The position numbers and the translations under genes were made by a program. From assembly GCF_019083805.1 (NCBI RefSeq), contig NZ_JAHRDV010000004.1, positions 186,001-250,000 of the forward strand: 64,000 nucleotides of DNA, in the 5' to 3' direction. Under the pieces are notes generated by a model. It was given only the letters and a program-made list of their open reading frames with translations, was not told the origin of the DNA and did no database searches. Positions 29,247-38,344 of this stretch are shown piece by piece. Position 1 is the stretch's first letter; the number at the start of each line of letters is the position of its first letter. This stretch comes from Acetobacter estunensis (GTDB lineage: Bacteria; Pseudomonadota; Alphaproteobacteria; Acetobacterales; Acetobacteraceae).

Positions 29247-29312
29247 GAAGTGGCCTCCAGGAAATCCATTAAGAGACCTCTCATAGCATCCCACAGCGCC
29301 CGAGGGAAGCGA

Positions 29313-29825
29313 TCACGGCGTCAAACGGCGGATTGTCTGGGGCGGCAGAGCGGAAACCAAATCCTCCACCGTGCGTTTTGTGAGCGGATCGCGCCAATCC
29401 GGCCATACATCGCGCAGAGGTAGCAACACAAAAGCGCGCTGGGTCGCGCGTGGATGGGGAAGCAGGGGACGGCCCTCCGTACGAATCAGGCCACCCGCAT
29501 CGATGAGGTCGAGATCGAGCGTACGTGCCGCGTTAACGACACTGCGCTGGCGTCCGAACTGTGCCTCAATGTGATGAAGTGTATCAAGGAGGACAACAGG
29601 AGAGAGAGAGGTCTTGCCGACCACCACCCCATTTATGTAGGGAGGCTGGCCGGATGGAGGGATCGGTTCACTCTCGTACCATGGAGAAACCGAAACGATT
29701 TCCAGACCGGGCGTGGCGCGCAGGGCTTCCACTGCCGCGTCACATGTCGCGGACGGCGACACAAGGGCACCGGTCAGAGGGTCTGGACCAGCCAGGTTGG
29801 CGCCGATGGCGATGACAACCTTCAC
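29313..29825 (-). CDS. folK: 2-amino-4-hydroxy-6-hydroxymethyldihydropteridine pyrophosphokinase
   Basis: The 170-residue HPPK transfers pyrophosphate to the pterin in folate synthesis. It has the N-terminal GANLAGP loop, the VSPWYESEP strand and the AARTLDLDLI motif with metal-binding aspartates, then the HPRATQRAFVLLPL block. The start is GTG 29825 with GGGAG five bases upstream. It is the first gene of the long minus-strand block; rpoZ follows after 66 bases. Confidence 0.95.
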   Translation of the reverse strand: MKVVIAIGANLAGPDPLTGALVSPSATCDAAVEALRATPGLEIVSVSPWYESEPIPPSGQPPYINGVVVGKTSLSPVVLLDTLHHIEAQFGRQRSVVNAARTLDLDLIDAGGLIRTEGRPLLPHPRATQRAFVLLPLRDVWPDWRDPLTKRTVEDLVSALPPQTIRRLTP

Positions 29826-29945
29826 GGAAGCTCCCTTTTCTTCCTCACCGTCCTCACGTCAAAAAACAACGATTAGTGGACTGATATAACGGAAACTTAA
29901 CCTGTTTATCAAAAACTCCAGCGCATTCAAGGAAGACACAACTGC

Positions 29946-30539
29946 ATGATCATTCACAATACCGAACGCACCTGCCTCTTCATTGACGGATCAAGTCTTT
30001 ATTCCGCATCCCGCGGCCTCGGCTTCGACGTTGATTACCGCAAGATGCTGGATTTCTTCACAAAACGCACGCATCTGCTTCGCGCCCATTATTACGCCGC
30101 TATTCTCGACACCGATGAATATTCGCCCATCAAGCCGCTCACGGACTGGCTGTCTTATAACGGCTATTTCCTCGTCACGAAGACGGCACGGGAATACACC
30201 GATCAGAGCGGTCGCCGCCGTGTGAAAGGCAACATGGACATCGAAATCGCGGTGGACATGATGGAGGCCGCTCCGCACATCGACCATGCCATCCTGATCA
30301 CGGGCGACTCCGATTTCCGCCGTGTGGTGGAGGCCGTACAACGGCAGGGCGTGCGCGTATCGGTCATTTCCTCCATGCGCTCCTCACCGCCGCTGATCGG
30401 CGATGACCTACGTCGTCAGGCCGATCAGTTCATCGAACTGGCCGACATTGCCGAAGACATCACCCGCCGCCAGACCGAACCCCGCCCGAAACAGGCGCCG
30501 ATTCGCCACCCGGCCGATCAGGCCAGCGAAGAGGAATGA
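29946..30539 (+). CDS. NYN-domain (LabA/DUF88-like) putative RNase
   Basis: The 197-residue product has a PIN-like NYN fold: FIDGSSLY at 12-19 with the first acidic residue, a central DIEIAVDMM helix and ILITGDSDFRRVV with two aspartates. These acidic residues match the metal-binding set of NYN nucleases. The C-terminus (about 165-197) is charged and probably disordered. The ATG has AAGGAAGA about nine bases upstream after an AT-rich gap. It stands alone, divergent from folK. Substrate unknown. Confidence 0.85.
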   Translation: MIIHNTERTCLFIDGSSLYSASRGLGFDVDYRKMLDFFTKRTHLLRAHYYAAILDTDEYSPIKPLTDWLSYNGYFLVTKTAREYTDQSGRRRVKGNMDIEIAVDMMEAAPHIDHAILITGDSDFRRVVEAVQRQGVRVSVISSMRSSPPLIGDDLRRQADQFIELADIAEDITRRQTEPRPKQAPIRHPADQASEEE

Positions 30540-30546
30540 TCCGGCC

Positions 30547-30590
30547 TGCCCCTGCCCTCGGCCCGACTGACGCTCGCCGAGGCAGGGGCA
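30547..30590 (+). terminator. Hairpin between NYN gene and uracil-DNA glycosylase gene
   Basis: A ten-base perfect stem, TGCCCCTGCC pairing with GGCAGGGGCA, extended inward by CTCGG/CCGAG with a one-base slip, lies seven bases past the NYN stop. There is no T run, so it may be a weak or factor-aided terminator or an mRNA-stabilising stem. Confidence 0.4.
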
Positions 30591-30621
30591 CCGCTTCCCG
30601 ACACCGGAGCCCCATCTCATC

Positions 30622-31287
30622 ATGAGCGTCCTTCCCTCTCCCGTCATCGATACCGCCCTCGCTCATGAGCCTGCGGCGGACTGCCCGCTCTGCCCGCGGA
30701 TCGTTCAGAGTCGCGCTCTGTCACCGGGACATGCCCCTCTTCCGCCACGCGGACCGCAGAACGCTCCCCTTCTCATCGTAGGACTTGCACCTGCACCTCA
30801 CGCCGATGGCACGAACACTCTGTTTCCCGATCTTCAGGCGGAAGAGTTGCTGCACGAAATTCTGGAAGAGTTCGCGTTCGGAACGTGCGCAACGCAGAGC
30901 GGAAACGCACAGGGCTTCACACCCACCGCCGCCCGCATGGTCTCGGCCATGCGCTGCGCCCCGCCAGCCGGGCTGCCCCAGCCTTCCGAAATTGCCACCT
31001 GCAACCAGTTCCTGCGCTCGGAACTCCAGACCATGGCCGATCTGCGGATCGTTCTGGCGCTTGGCCTACTCGCCCACAACGCCACCGTGGCGGCCTGTGG
31101 CATCCCTCTTTCGCGCGTAAGTTTCCGCCATAACCGGCTCACAACGATGCCCGATGGCCTCAGAATTGCGGACACGCACCATCTCTCCGCCCGCAATCTC
31201 ACCACAGGACTGGTCACGCGCGAGGGGCTGCGCCGGCTGATTGGCGACATTCGTCAGGAAATCGACACGCATAGCGCCGTCTTCTGA
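30622..31287 (+). CDS. Uracil-DNA glycosylase family protein (family 5-like)
   Basis: The 221-residue product has the UDG superfamily layout: an N-terminal CPLCPRI segment, motif A GLAPAPHADGTN, then a cysteine-containing MRCAPPAGLPQPSE block, and a C-terminal motif DTHHLSARN. The GLAPA form and the C-terminal motif position best match family 5 (UDGb), which removes uracil and some deaminated bases without a motif A Asp or Asn. The His-rich C-terminal motif differs from the usual HCSRYN form. Start ATG 30622 is weakly supported. It converges on msrQ with a two-base gap. Confidence 0.8.
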   Translation: MSVLPSPVIDTALAHEPAADCPLCPRIVQSRALSPGHAPLPPRGPQNAPLLIVGLAPAPHADGTNTLFPDLQAEELLHEILEEFAFGTCATQSGNAQGFTPTAARMVSAMRCAPPAGLPQPSEIATCNQFLRSELQTMADLRIVLALGLLAHNATVAACGIPLSRVSFRHNRLTTMPDGLRIADTHHLSARNLTTGLVTREGLRRLIGDIRQEIDTHSAVF

Positions 31288-31289
31288 TT

Positions 31290-31901
31290 TCAGAGCAGCC
31301 GGACCGGCGGGCGTCGAACGGATCGCATGGCGACCAGTCCGCAAGCGATAAAAGCATACACCAGCGGCGCTCCAAGCCAGTGCTTATGCCCCAGAAGATC
31401 GTGCACGGTCACCAGAATGGCCGCAGCGTAAATGCCTCGGTGCAGGATCCGCCAGCGACGTCCCAGTAGCTTCATGGAAAACTGCTGGGATGTGACCGCA
31501 AGAGCCAGAAGAATCAGAAAAGCGGCCAGCCCAAAAGGCAGAAAGAGCCTGTTGGCAAGATCATGGACAATCCCTGCCAGATCGGCCTTGCGTTCCCCCA
31601 CGACATAAACACTCACATGCATCAGAGCATAGGTAAACGCCAGCAGACCTGCTACACGACGCCACTTCATAAGATCAATACGGGCGTAACGACGCAAAGG
31701 CGTAATCGCCAGCGTCAGCAACAGGAAACGAAAGGCCCACAGGCCAAGATCTTTCTCGGCCTGCGTCACGGGATGCGCGCCCAGTTCTCCCGCCCGGGCT
31801 GCCCACCACTCCGATGCAGCCGGCACCAGAAAAAGCAGCCAGACCAGACATTCCTCCACAGGATGCGAAAGGAAACGCTGGCGACGGTTGCGGGCTTTCA
31901 T
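31290..31901 (-). CDS. msrQ: MsrQ-like haem-binding membrane subunit
   Basis: The 203-residue product has about six membrane helices of the ferric-reductase-like fold. Histidines suited to haem ligation occur in YALMHVSVYVV and in WRILHRGIY with a later VHDLLGH. MsrQ feeds electrons from the quinone pool to the periplasmic methionine sulfoxide reductase MsrP. msrP normally sits next to msrQ, but neither neighbour here is msrP. The gene stands alone, divergent from the dehydrogenase gene. Confidence 0.85.
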   Translation of the reverse strand: MKARNRRQRFLSHPVEECLVWLLFLVPAASEWWAARAGELGAHPVTQAEKDLGLWAFRFLLLTLAITPLRRYARIDLMKWRRVAGLLAFTYALMHVSVYVVGERKADLAGIVHDLANRLFLPFGLAAFLILLALAVTSQQFSMKLLGRRWRILHRGIYAAAILVTVHDLLGHKHWLGAPLVYAFIACGLVAMRSVRRPPVRLL

Positions 31902-32106
31902 GAAGGCTGTCCTCTGTCCTGAACATCCTGTCTATCGTCTTTCATACTGGCGGGAACAGGCAAGAGCGCGATCACGCCTGCGTTTTCAGAAGCCTTCTCT
32001 CCCTTGACCCTTTCCTACGCAGCTTTCAGTCTTTCCTCATCACGGACAGGAACGGATCCGCAACCGGCTCGCCTGCCGCTTCCCTTCTTCGGAGGACACC
32101 TCCCCC

Positions 32107-32997
32107 ATGCCCCAACTCTCGCCCGCCAATACGCCCCGGATCGGCTTCATCGGCTTTGGCGCCATGGCCAGCCGCATGGGCGCACATCTGCGCACCGCCG
32201 GATATACAATCACCGCTTACACACCCTCGGGGAAAAGCCCGGACCCTGCCGTCGTCATGTTTCCTTCCCCAAAGGCTTTGGCAGAACAGGCCGATGTGGT
32301 TATTGCCTGCGTGCCGGACGATGAGGCGCTGGCGGCCTCCATGTATGGCGCGGATGGCACGCTCGCGGGCATGAAGCGCGGCAGTGTGCTCATCAACACC
32401 TCGTCCGTCTCCCCCGAAGCCACCATGGAATTGCTTGAAGCGGGAAAGAAAGCCGGCGTCACCGTCATCGATGCTCCTGTGTCCGGCAGCACACCGGAAG
32501 CGCAATCGGGCACTCTGGTCGTGCTGGCCGGCGGCAGCGAAGAAGATGTGACGAACGCCGCGCCCATCTTCGACGCCATCGGAAAAATCACGATTCACGC
32601 TGGTCCCTCAGGTAGCGGCGCCCGCCTCAAGCTCGTCATCAACGGGATCATGGGAGCCGGTCTCGCCGCTCTGGCCGAAGCCGTGGGCTATGGTCTGGCC
32701 GCAGGACTCGACCGGTCCATGCTGTTCGACGCACTCGATCAGGTGGCGGTGATCTCCCCCCACCACAAGCGCAAGCTCAAAGCGGCGAAGGAGGGTGACT
32801 TCGCACCGCAGTTCCCCGCACGCCTGATGCAAAAAGACATGCGCCTCCTGCTCGACGCAGCAGCCCGCGAAGCCGTGCCGGTGCCGACGCTCGCCGCCAC
32901 CACACAGCAGCTTTCACTGACGCGCCGCCTGTCGCCCAATGAGGATTATTCCAGTCTGATCCGTGTGATGGAACGCACAGTCGCCAATGACGGCTGA
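32107..32997 (+). CDS. NAD(P)-dependent beta-hydroxyacid dehydrogenase
   Basis: The 296-residue product belongs to the 3-hydroxyisobutyrate/6-phosphogluconate dehydrogenase family. The Rossmann motif GFIGFGAMASRM begins near residue 13, the substrate motif DAPVSGSTPEAQSGTL near 121, and the catalytic Lys lies in GSGARLKLVINGIMG. The exact substrate (tartronate semialdehyde, 3-hydroxyisobutyrate or a glyoxylate-type acid) is not readable from sequence. GGAGGA lies about ten bases before the ATG. It is alone and converges on the gcv operon. Confidence 0.9.
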   Translation: MPQLSPANTPRIGFIGFGAMASRMGAHLRTAGYTITAYTPSGKSPDPAVVMFPSPKALAEQADVVIACVPDDEALAASMYGADGTLAGMKRGSVLINTSSVSPEATMELLEAGKKAGVTVIDAPVSGSTPEAQSGTLVVLAGGSEEDVTNAAPIFDAIGKITIHAGPSGSGARLKLVINGIMGAGLAALAEAVGYGLAAGLDRSMLFDALDQVAVISPHHKRKLKAAKEGDFAPQFPARLMQKDMRLLLDAAAREAVPVPTLAATTQQLSLTRRLSPNEDYSSLIRVMERTVANDG

Positions 32998-33009
32998 CAT
33001 CAGCTCAGG

Positions 33010-33035
33010 AAAGGCGGCCTACGGGGCCGCCTTCT
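33010..33035. terminator. Bidirectional terminator between dehydrogenase gene and XRE regulator
   Basis: The stem AAGGCGGCC pairs with GGCCGCCTT around a short TACGG loop. It lies 13 bases after the dehydrogenase stop and overlaps the last codons of the convergent XRE gene, so it could end both transcripts. T runs are short (two to three bases). Confidence 0.55.
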
Positions 33036-33462
33036 GTCTGCGCCGGAGAAGACGCATGATCGAGCGCTGCACGGAAAGCCGCTCTCCCACATCAAGGCTG
33101 CGGTAGAGACGCAGAAGATCCACCTCATCGATGGTCAGTTCGACCACGGCTTCCTGCGTAGCCATGCCATTGAGAAAAACCTCAAGCGGCACTTCGAAAA
33201 GTTCGGCCAGACGCGGCAGATACTGACGCACACGTCCGTCCCGGTCCGTCTCCCAATGTGCAATCGCGCTGCGTGAAAGCCCCAGCACCGTGGCCAGTTT
33301 GGCCTGCGTCATGCCCGCATATTGCCGCAGCGCGCGAATACGCTGTCCCAGCGTTTCATGACTCCCCAACTCCGCCTTCAGAGCGGACGGCGCTCGTGCC
33401 ATTGCATGTCCCGTTCGAAGATTACGCCGTTTGGACGGCGTTTCCTGAGACTTCAAACTCAT
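33019..33462 (-). CDS. XRE-family transcriptional regulator coupled to gcvP
   Basis: The 147-residue product has a Cro/C1-type helix-turn-helix ([24 protein letters not shown]... SRSAIAHWE, about 36-75), then a helical C-terminus ending in a basic RRRQK tail. The ATG at 33462 overlaps the gcvP stop by four bases (ATGA), so I take that as the start; ATG 33402 would remove 20 polar residues. As the last gene of the glycine cleavage operon it should be made when glycine is abundant. Its target is unknown. There is no sensory domain I recognise. Confidence 0.85.
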   Translation of the reverse strand: MSLKSQETPSKRRNLRTGHAMARAPSALKAELGSHETLGQRIRALRQYAGMTQAKLATVLGLSRSAIAHWETDRDGRVRQYLPRLAELFEVPLEVFLNGMATQEAVVELTIDEVDLLRLYRSLDVGERLSVQRSIMRLLRRRQKAAP

Positions 33463-36323
33463 TCGTAAACGGAAGGTTCCGGGCAGGAACAGATCAGATT
33501 GCGATCCCCATGCGCGTTGTCGATACGCCCGACCGCTGGCCAGTATTTCGTCGCAGGATCCACTCCGGGCGGGAAGCACCCTTCACTGCGTGAATACACC
33601 CGCTGCCACTCGGACGCCAGATCGCGGGCCGTATGCGGCGCATGACGGAGCGGCGCATCCTGCACAGCGACACGACCGTCCTCAATCTGCCGGATCTCCT
33701 CACGGATCGCGAGCATGGCGTCGCAGAACCGATCCAGTTCGCGCTTTCCTTCGGATTCAGTGGGCTCGATCATGAAAGTCCCCGCCACCGGAAAACTCAC
33801 CGTCGGCGCATGGAACCCGAAATCCACCAGACGCTTGGCAATGTCATCCACCGTGACGCCCGATGTCTCCTTGATAGGCCGCAGATCCACGATGCACTCA
33901 TGCGCCACACGCCCGTTCACACCCCGATACAGGATCGGATATGCCCCCGACAGACGGGTTGCGATGTAATTGGCGTTCAGAAGCGCAAGCGTGGTCGCCC
34001 TTGCCAGTCCGGCATCGCCCATGAGGCGGATATAGGCCCATGAAATCGGCAGAATGGACGCGGAGCCGAAGGGGGCAGCCGACACAGCCAGCGCCTCTCC
34101 TTCCTCCGGGCGCCCCGGCAGAAACGGAGCAAGATGAGCGCGCACGCCGATCGGCCCCATACCGGGGCCACCGCCGCCGTGAGGAATGCAGAACGTCTTG
34201 TGCAGATTGAAATGGCTGACATCTGCGCCATATTTTCCCGGCTGCGACAGTCCGACCTGCGCGTTCATGTTCGCGCCGTCGAGATAGACCTGCCCACCCG
34301 CCTCATGCACCAGCGCGCAGATGTCACGCACGTTTTCCTCGAACACACCATGTGTGGAGGGATAGGTGATCATGATAGCCGCCAGCGTGTCCGCATGCTG
34401 CGCGACCTTTGCCTTCAGATCCTCCATGTCCACATTGCCGCTGGCGTCACACCGCACGACCACCACCTTCATTCCCGCCATCTGGGCGGAAGCCGGGTTC
34501 GTGCCGTGTGCGGAAGCTGGAATCAGGCACACATCGCGCTGCGTCTGCCCACGCGCACGCTGCCAGCCACGAATGGCCAGAAGACCGGCATATTCACCCT
34601 GCGCGCCGGAATTGGGCTGGAGCGAAATCGCGTCATAACCGCTGATCGCGCAGAGCCAGCTCTCCAGATCGCGGAACAGTTCGGCATATCCCTGCGTCTG
34701 ACTGGCAGGCGCAAAAGGGTGAAGATCGCAGAAACCGGGCCACGTGATGGGCATCATCTCCACTGTGGCATTCAGTTTCATCGTGCAGGAGCCGAGAGGG
34801 ATCATGGACCGATCCAGCGCCAGATCCTTGTCGGAAAGCTGACGGAGATAGCGCAGCATGTCCGTCTCTGATCGGTGCGTGTTGAACACCTCCTGAGACA
34901 GGAACGGCTTTTCACGACGCAGTCCGGCCGGAACCGCAGCGGAGAGTTCCGGACATCCGTTCGCGGCAGCGGCTAGCGCACCCACCGGACATTCCGGATC
35001 GAAGCAACGCCACACGGCTTCCACCACTTCGGGTGTCGTCGTCTCATCCAGTGACAGACCGATCACACCCGCCCCCGTGCGGCGGAAGTTCATCCCGGCC
35101 GCGACGGCGCGAGCATGAATCGTCTCTGCCTCCTCAGGCGCGACATGCACTGTGAGCGTGTCAAACACACATTCCGTATCCACATGCACGCCAAGCGAAC
35201 GCAGGCCCGTGCTCAAAGCCGCCGTCAGCCCCGCCACACGTTTTGCGATTGCCACCAGCCCTTCAGGACCGTGATAAACCGCATACATGCTGGCAATAAC
35301 GGCCAGAAGCACCTGTGCTGTACAGATGTTCGATGTCGCCTTTTCACGGCGGATGTGCTGCTCACGGGTCTGGAGGGCCAGTCGATAAGCGGGCTGTCCG
35401 GATGCATCGATGGACACACCCACCAGACGCCCCGGCATGCTGCGCTTGTAAGCATCGCGCACAGCCATATAGGCCGCATGTGGGCCACCAAAACCCATCG
35501 GCACGCCAAAACGCTGCATGGAGCCAACAGCAATATCAGCGCCCAGATCGCCCGGCGCGGCAAGCACCGTCAGCGCCAGCGGGTCTGCCGCCATCACGGC
35601 AATCGCCCCCGCCGCGTGCAGAGCCTTGATGGCCGCACGCGGGTCGCGGATCGCCCCGGAGCTACCGGGATAGGAAAACAGCGCGCCGAACACGGCGGAC
35701 GGATCGAGATCCGTCGCCGGATCACCGATGACAATGCGGAATCCGAATGGCTCGGCACGGGTTTTCAGAACCGAGAGCGTCTGCGGATGCGTATCGGCGT
35801 CCACAAAGAACACGTCCGACTTCGACTTTGCCACACGCTTGGCCAACGCCATGGCCTCGGCTGCGGCCGTCGCCTCATCCAGAAGGGAGGCGTTGGCAAT
35901 GTCCAGCCCCGTCAGTTCGCACACCAGCGTCTGGAAGTTCAAAAGCGCCTCAAGACGCCCCTGACTGATCTCGGGCTGATAGGGCGTATAGGCCGTGTAC
36001 CACGCTGGATTTTCTAAAATGTTGCGCTGGATCACGCCCGGCAGGACCGTGCCGTAATAACCCTGCCCAATCAGCGAGGTCATGACCGTGTTGCGCCCGG
36101 CCAGTTCGCGAAGTCGCGCCAAAACCTCGACCTCCGACCAACCGGGACCAATCCCCATCGGCCGCTCGGAACGGATCGTGGAGGGCACGATCTGATCAAG
36201 CAGTTCCGCCTCGCTGCCGACATCGAGCGCAGACAGCATGGCCACAATCTCGGCCTCACGCGGGCCGATATGACGGGAAGCGAAAGCATCGGCAGACGGC
36301 TTGAGGCTGGTCCAGACGGTCAC
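33459..36323 (-). CDS. gcvP: Glycine dehydrogenase (decarboxylating), P-protein
   Basis: The 954-residue single-chain PLP enzyme decarboxylates glycine and passes the aminomethyl group to lipoyl-GcvH. Both halves of the fused alpha/beta architecture are present, and the PLP-binding Lys lies in [18 protein letters not shown] in the C-terminal half. The C-terminus [10 protein letters not shown] is typical. Full length with no frameshift. gcvH lies 72 bases upstream; the regulator gene overlaps its stop. Confidence 0.97.
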   Translation of the reverse strand: MTVWTSLKPSADAFASRHIGPREAEIVAMLSALDVGSEAELLDQIVPSTIRSERPMGIGPGWSEVEVLARLRELAGRNTVMTSLIGQGYYGTVLPGVIQRNILENPAWYTAYTPYQPEISQGRLEALLNFQTLVCELTGLDIANASLLDEATAAAEAMALAKRVAKSKSDVFFVDADTHPQTLSVLKTRAEPFGFRIVIGDPATDLDPSAVFGALFSYPGSSGAIRDPRAAIKALHAAGAIAVMAADPLALTVLAAPGDLGADIAVGSMQRFGVPMGFGGPHAAYMAVRDAYKRSMPGRLVGVSIDASGQPAYRLALQTREQHIRREKATSNICTAQVLLAVIASMYAVYHGPEGLVAIAKRVAGLTAALSTGLRSLGVHVDTECVFDTLTVHVAPEEAETIHARAVAAGMNFRRTGAGVIGLSLDETTTPEVVEAVWRCFDPECPVGALAAAANGCPELSAAVPAGLRREKPFLSQEVFNTHRSETDMLRYLRQLSDKDLALDRSMIPLGSCTMKLNATVEMMPITWPGFCDLHPFAPASQTQGYAELFRDLESWLCAISGYDAISLQPNSGAQGEYAGLLAIRGWQRARGQTQRDVCLIPASAHGTNPASAQMAGMKVVVVRCDASGNVDMEDLKAKVAQHADTLAAIMITYPSTHGVFEENVRDICALVHEAGGQVYLDGANMNAQVGLSQPGKYGADVSHFNLHKTFCIPHGGGGPGMGPIGVRAHLAPFLPGRPEEGEALAVSAAPFGSASILPISWAYIRLMGDAGLARATTLALLNANYIATRLSGAYPILYRGVNGRVAHECIVDLRPIKETSGVTVDDIAKRLVDFGFHAPTVSFPVAGTFMIEPTESEGKRELDRFCDAMLAIREEIRQIEDGRVAVQDAPLRHAPHTARDLASEWQRVYSRSEGCFPPGVDPATKYWPAVGRIDNAHGDRNLICSCPEPSVYE

Positions 36324-36395
36324 GATTCATCCTTACAGAGACAGGGTGTTTTATATGAAGATGGAACGCGGCGTATCTGCCGCGTTTCAGAACCG

Positions 36396-36761
36396 TCAGC
36401 CGATCAGGGCCGCATAGGCATCCGCGTCGAGCAACCCGGCAAGCTGGCTCTCATTGGTAAGGCGCAGCTTGAGCATCCAGCCGTTTCCTTCCGGATCGCT
36501 GCTGATGAGTTCAGGATTGTTCGCAAGATCCGGATTACCTTCGACAATCACGCCATCCACCGGCGCGTAGACATCCGACGCGGCCTTCACGGATTCCACC
36601 ACGGCAACGGAATCGCCCTGCTGCACATCCTCTGCGGAAACATTGAGTTCAAAGAACACGATTTCCCCCAACTCCTCTGCCGCGTGCTTCGTGATTCCCA
36701 CAATCGCCACATCGCCTTCGACGCGCAGCCATTCATGTTCCTTGGTGAAATAAAGTGTCAT
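36396..36761 (-). CDS. gcvH: Glycine cleavage system H protein
   Basis: The 121-residue lipoyl carrier shuttles intermediates among P, T and L proteins. The lipoylated Lys59 lies in VESVKAASD. The start MTLYFTKEHEW at 36761 has a strong GGAGGTGGGGA ribosome site; the longer frame is not family sequence. It lies between gcvT (82 bases upstream) and gcvP. Confidence 0.97.
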   Translation of the reverse strand: MTLYFTKEHEWLRVEGDVAIVGITKHAAEELGEIVFFELNVSAEDVQQGDSVAVVESVKAASDVYAPVDGVIVEGNPDLANNPELISSDPEGNGWMLKLRLTNESQLAGLLDADAYAALIG

Positions 36762-36842
36762 TCCCCACCTCCCCTTACGCAGCCCCATAAGCAGAGCTGG
36801 AAATATCATTATTGAGTCAGGATGTTTCCCAACCACACAGAT

Positions 36843-37976
36843 TCAGCGCTTGAATCCCGCCGGCACAAACGGCATGGCTGCTACCTTCACCGGCACACGT
36901 CGTCCACGCAGTTCAGCAAACAGTTGCGTACCGGGAACGGCCAAGGCGGTTGACACATATCCCATCGCGACCGGCGCCTTCAGAGACGGTCCGAACGCAC
37001 CCGACGTAACGAGACCAACCGGCTCTCCGCCTTCAACTGCGGCAAACAGCGCTGCACCGTGACGGATGGGTGCACGCCCTTCGGCCAGCAAGCCAACCCG
37101 GCGGCGTCCAGCGCCTTCCTCAAGCTGCTTCAACACCACTTCCGCACCGGGAAAGCCGCCCTCCCGCGCACCGCCATGCCGACGGGCTTTCTGGATAGCC
37201 CACTCCAACGCGCCCTCGACCGGCGTGGTGGTCGTGTCCAGATCGGCGCCGTAGAGGCACAGGCCCGCTTCCAGCCGCAGACTGTCACGCGCGCCCAAAC
37301 CCACGGGTTTTACTTCCGGTTCCGCCAACAGCAGTCGGGCGATGTGATCGGCCGCCAGAGCCGGCACACTGATCTCGAAACCATCCTCTCCCGTGTAACC
37401 CGAGCGTGCGACGATCACGTCCACGCCTTCCAATGTTTCGTTGCGCACATCCATGAACTTCATGGTGGCCACCACCGGCAGCAACCGCGCGAGAACCTTC
37501 TCCGCCTCCGGTCCCTGAAGAGCCAGAAGGCCACGATCCGTCAGCACGTCAACCGCGCAGTCCGGCACAAGCGCCTTTTCCATCAGCGCGATGTCCTGCG
37601 CCTTGCAGGCAGCATTCACCACCACGAGGAACCGATCGCCCAGATTGGCAATCATGAGATCGTCGAGAATCCCGCCCTGCGCATTCGTAAGAAAACCATA
37701 GCGCTGACGGCCACGTTTCAGGCCGAGCACATCCACCGGAACGATCCGTTCCAGTGCGCGCGCGGCACTCGCCATATCGCCGTCTCTGGGGCGGACAATC
37801 ACCTGCCCCATATGCGAGACGTCGAACAGACCGGCATGCGCCCGCGTATGCAGATGCTCGGCCATGATGCCGTCGGCATATTGCAGCGGCATGGCATAGC
37901 CTGCGAACGGCACCATGCGCGCGCCAAGCGTCTCGTGCAGGGAAAAGAGGGGAGTATGGTGAAGTGTCTCGCTCAT
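36843..37976 (-). CDS. gcvT: Aminomethyltransferase, glycine cleavage T protein
   Basis: The 377-residue product releases ammonia and transfers the methylene group from aminomethyl-lipoyl-GcvH to tetrahydrofolate. It has DVSHMGQ near residue 53, the SRTGYTGE-type block (here ARSGYTGEDGFEI), and the RDSLRLEAGLCLYG segment. ATG 37976 has GAGGTG five bases upstream. It is the first gene of the operon and lies 86 bases downstream of the riboswitch. Compare the two GcvT-like proteins at 60614 and 63380, which belong to a different pathway. Confidence 0.97.
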   Translation of the reverse strand: MSETLHHTPLFSLHETLGARMVPFAGYAMPLQYADGIMAEHLHTRAHAGLFDVSHMGQVIVRPRDGDMASAARALERIVPVDVLGLKRGRQRYGFLTNAQGGILDDLMIANLGDRFLVVVNAACKAQDIALMEKALVPDCAVDVLTDRGLLALQGPEAEKVLARLLPVVATMKFMDVRNETLEGVDVIVARSGYTGEDGFEISVPALAADHIARLLLAEPEVKPVGLGARDSLRLEAGLCLYGADLDTTTTPVEGALEWAIQKARRHGGAREGGFPGAEVVLKQLEEGAGRRRVGLLAEGRAPIRHGAALFAAVEGGEPVGLVTSGAFGPSLKAPVAMGYVSTALAVPGTQLFAELRGRRVPVKVAAMPFVPAGFKR

Positions 37977-38061
37977 GCGGACACCTCGGCAAAACGGAAA
38001 ACGAACAGATTCGACGACATGGGAACGCTCCTCACCTACCGGATGATCCGGCTCAGTTGCG

Positions 38062-38219
38062 CGCCCCTTCTGTCCGTTTGCCTGAGATCGCTATCCCGTC
38101 GGCGGGTGCCTGATGCACCACTCTCCAGAAATTTCCGTCGCAGGGTCCTTCTGCCTGAGAGATTCCAGGGCGGTTGCTCCTTCGGCGCTGGCACAGGGCC
38201 AGTCTCTCCCGCTGCGACA
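38062..38219 (-). promoter_or_regulatory. Tandem glycine riboswitch upstream of gcvT
   Basis: On the minus strand two consecutive aptamers are readable. Aptamer I has GGGAGAGACTGGC, a short P3 hairpin, GCCGAAGGAGCAA and CTCTCAGGCAGAAGGACC. Aptamer II has CTGGAGAGTGGTGC, GCCGACGGGATAGCGA and TCTCAGGCAAACGGACAGA. These are the conserved cores of the gcvT element, the cooperative two-aptamer form. It should activate the operon when glycine is high, allowing catabolism to one-carbon units. Confidence 0.95.
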
Positions 38220-38223
38220 GGCT

Positions 38224-38252
38224 GATCTTGCACTCCGCCATTACGCTGTCAA
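38224..38252 (-). promoter_or_regulatory. Candidate promoter of the gcv operon
   Basis: On the minus strand a perfect TTGACA at 38252-38247 is followed by a 17-base spacer and AAGATC at 38229-38224. The -10 is weak, but the predicted start would fall within a few bases of the 5' edge of the riboswitch, which supports it. Confidence 0.55.
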
Positions 38253-38344
38253 ACGAATCTTCGATGAAGAGAAGGACAACAGGAAGACCGCTCCACGGCA
38301 CACTCAGAGAATGAGAAACGGCCATTGCCACGCCATCGGGCCGC

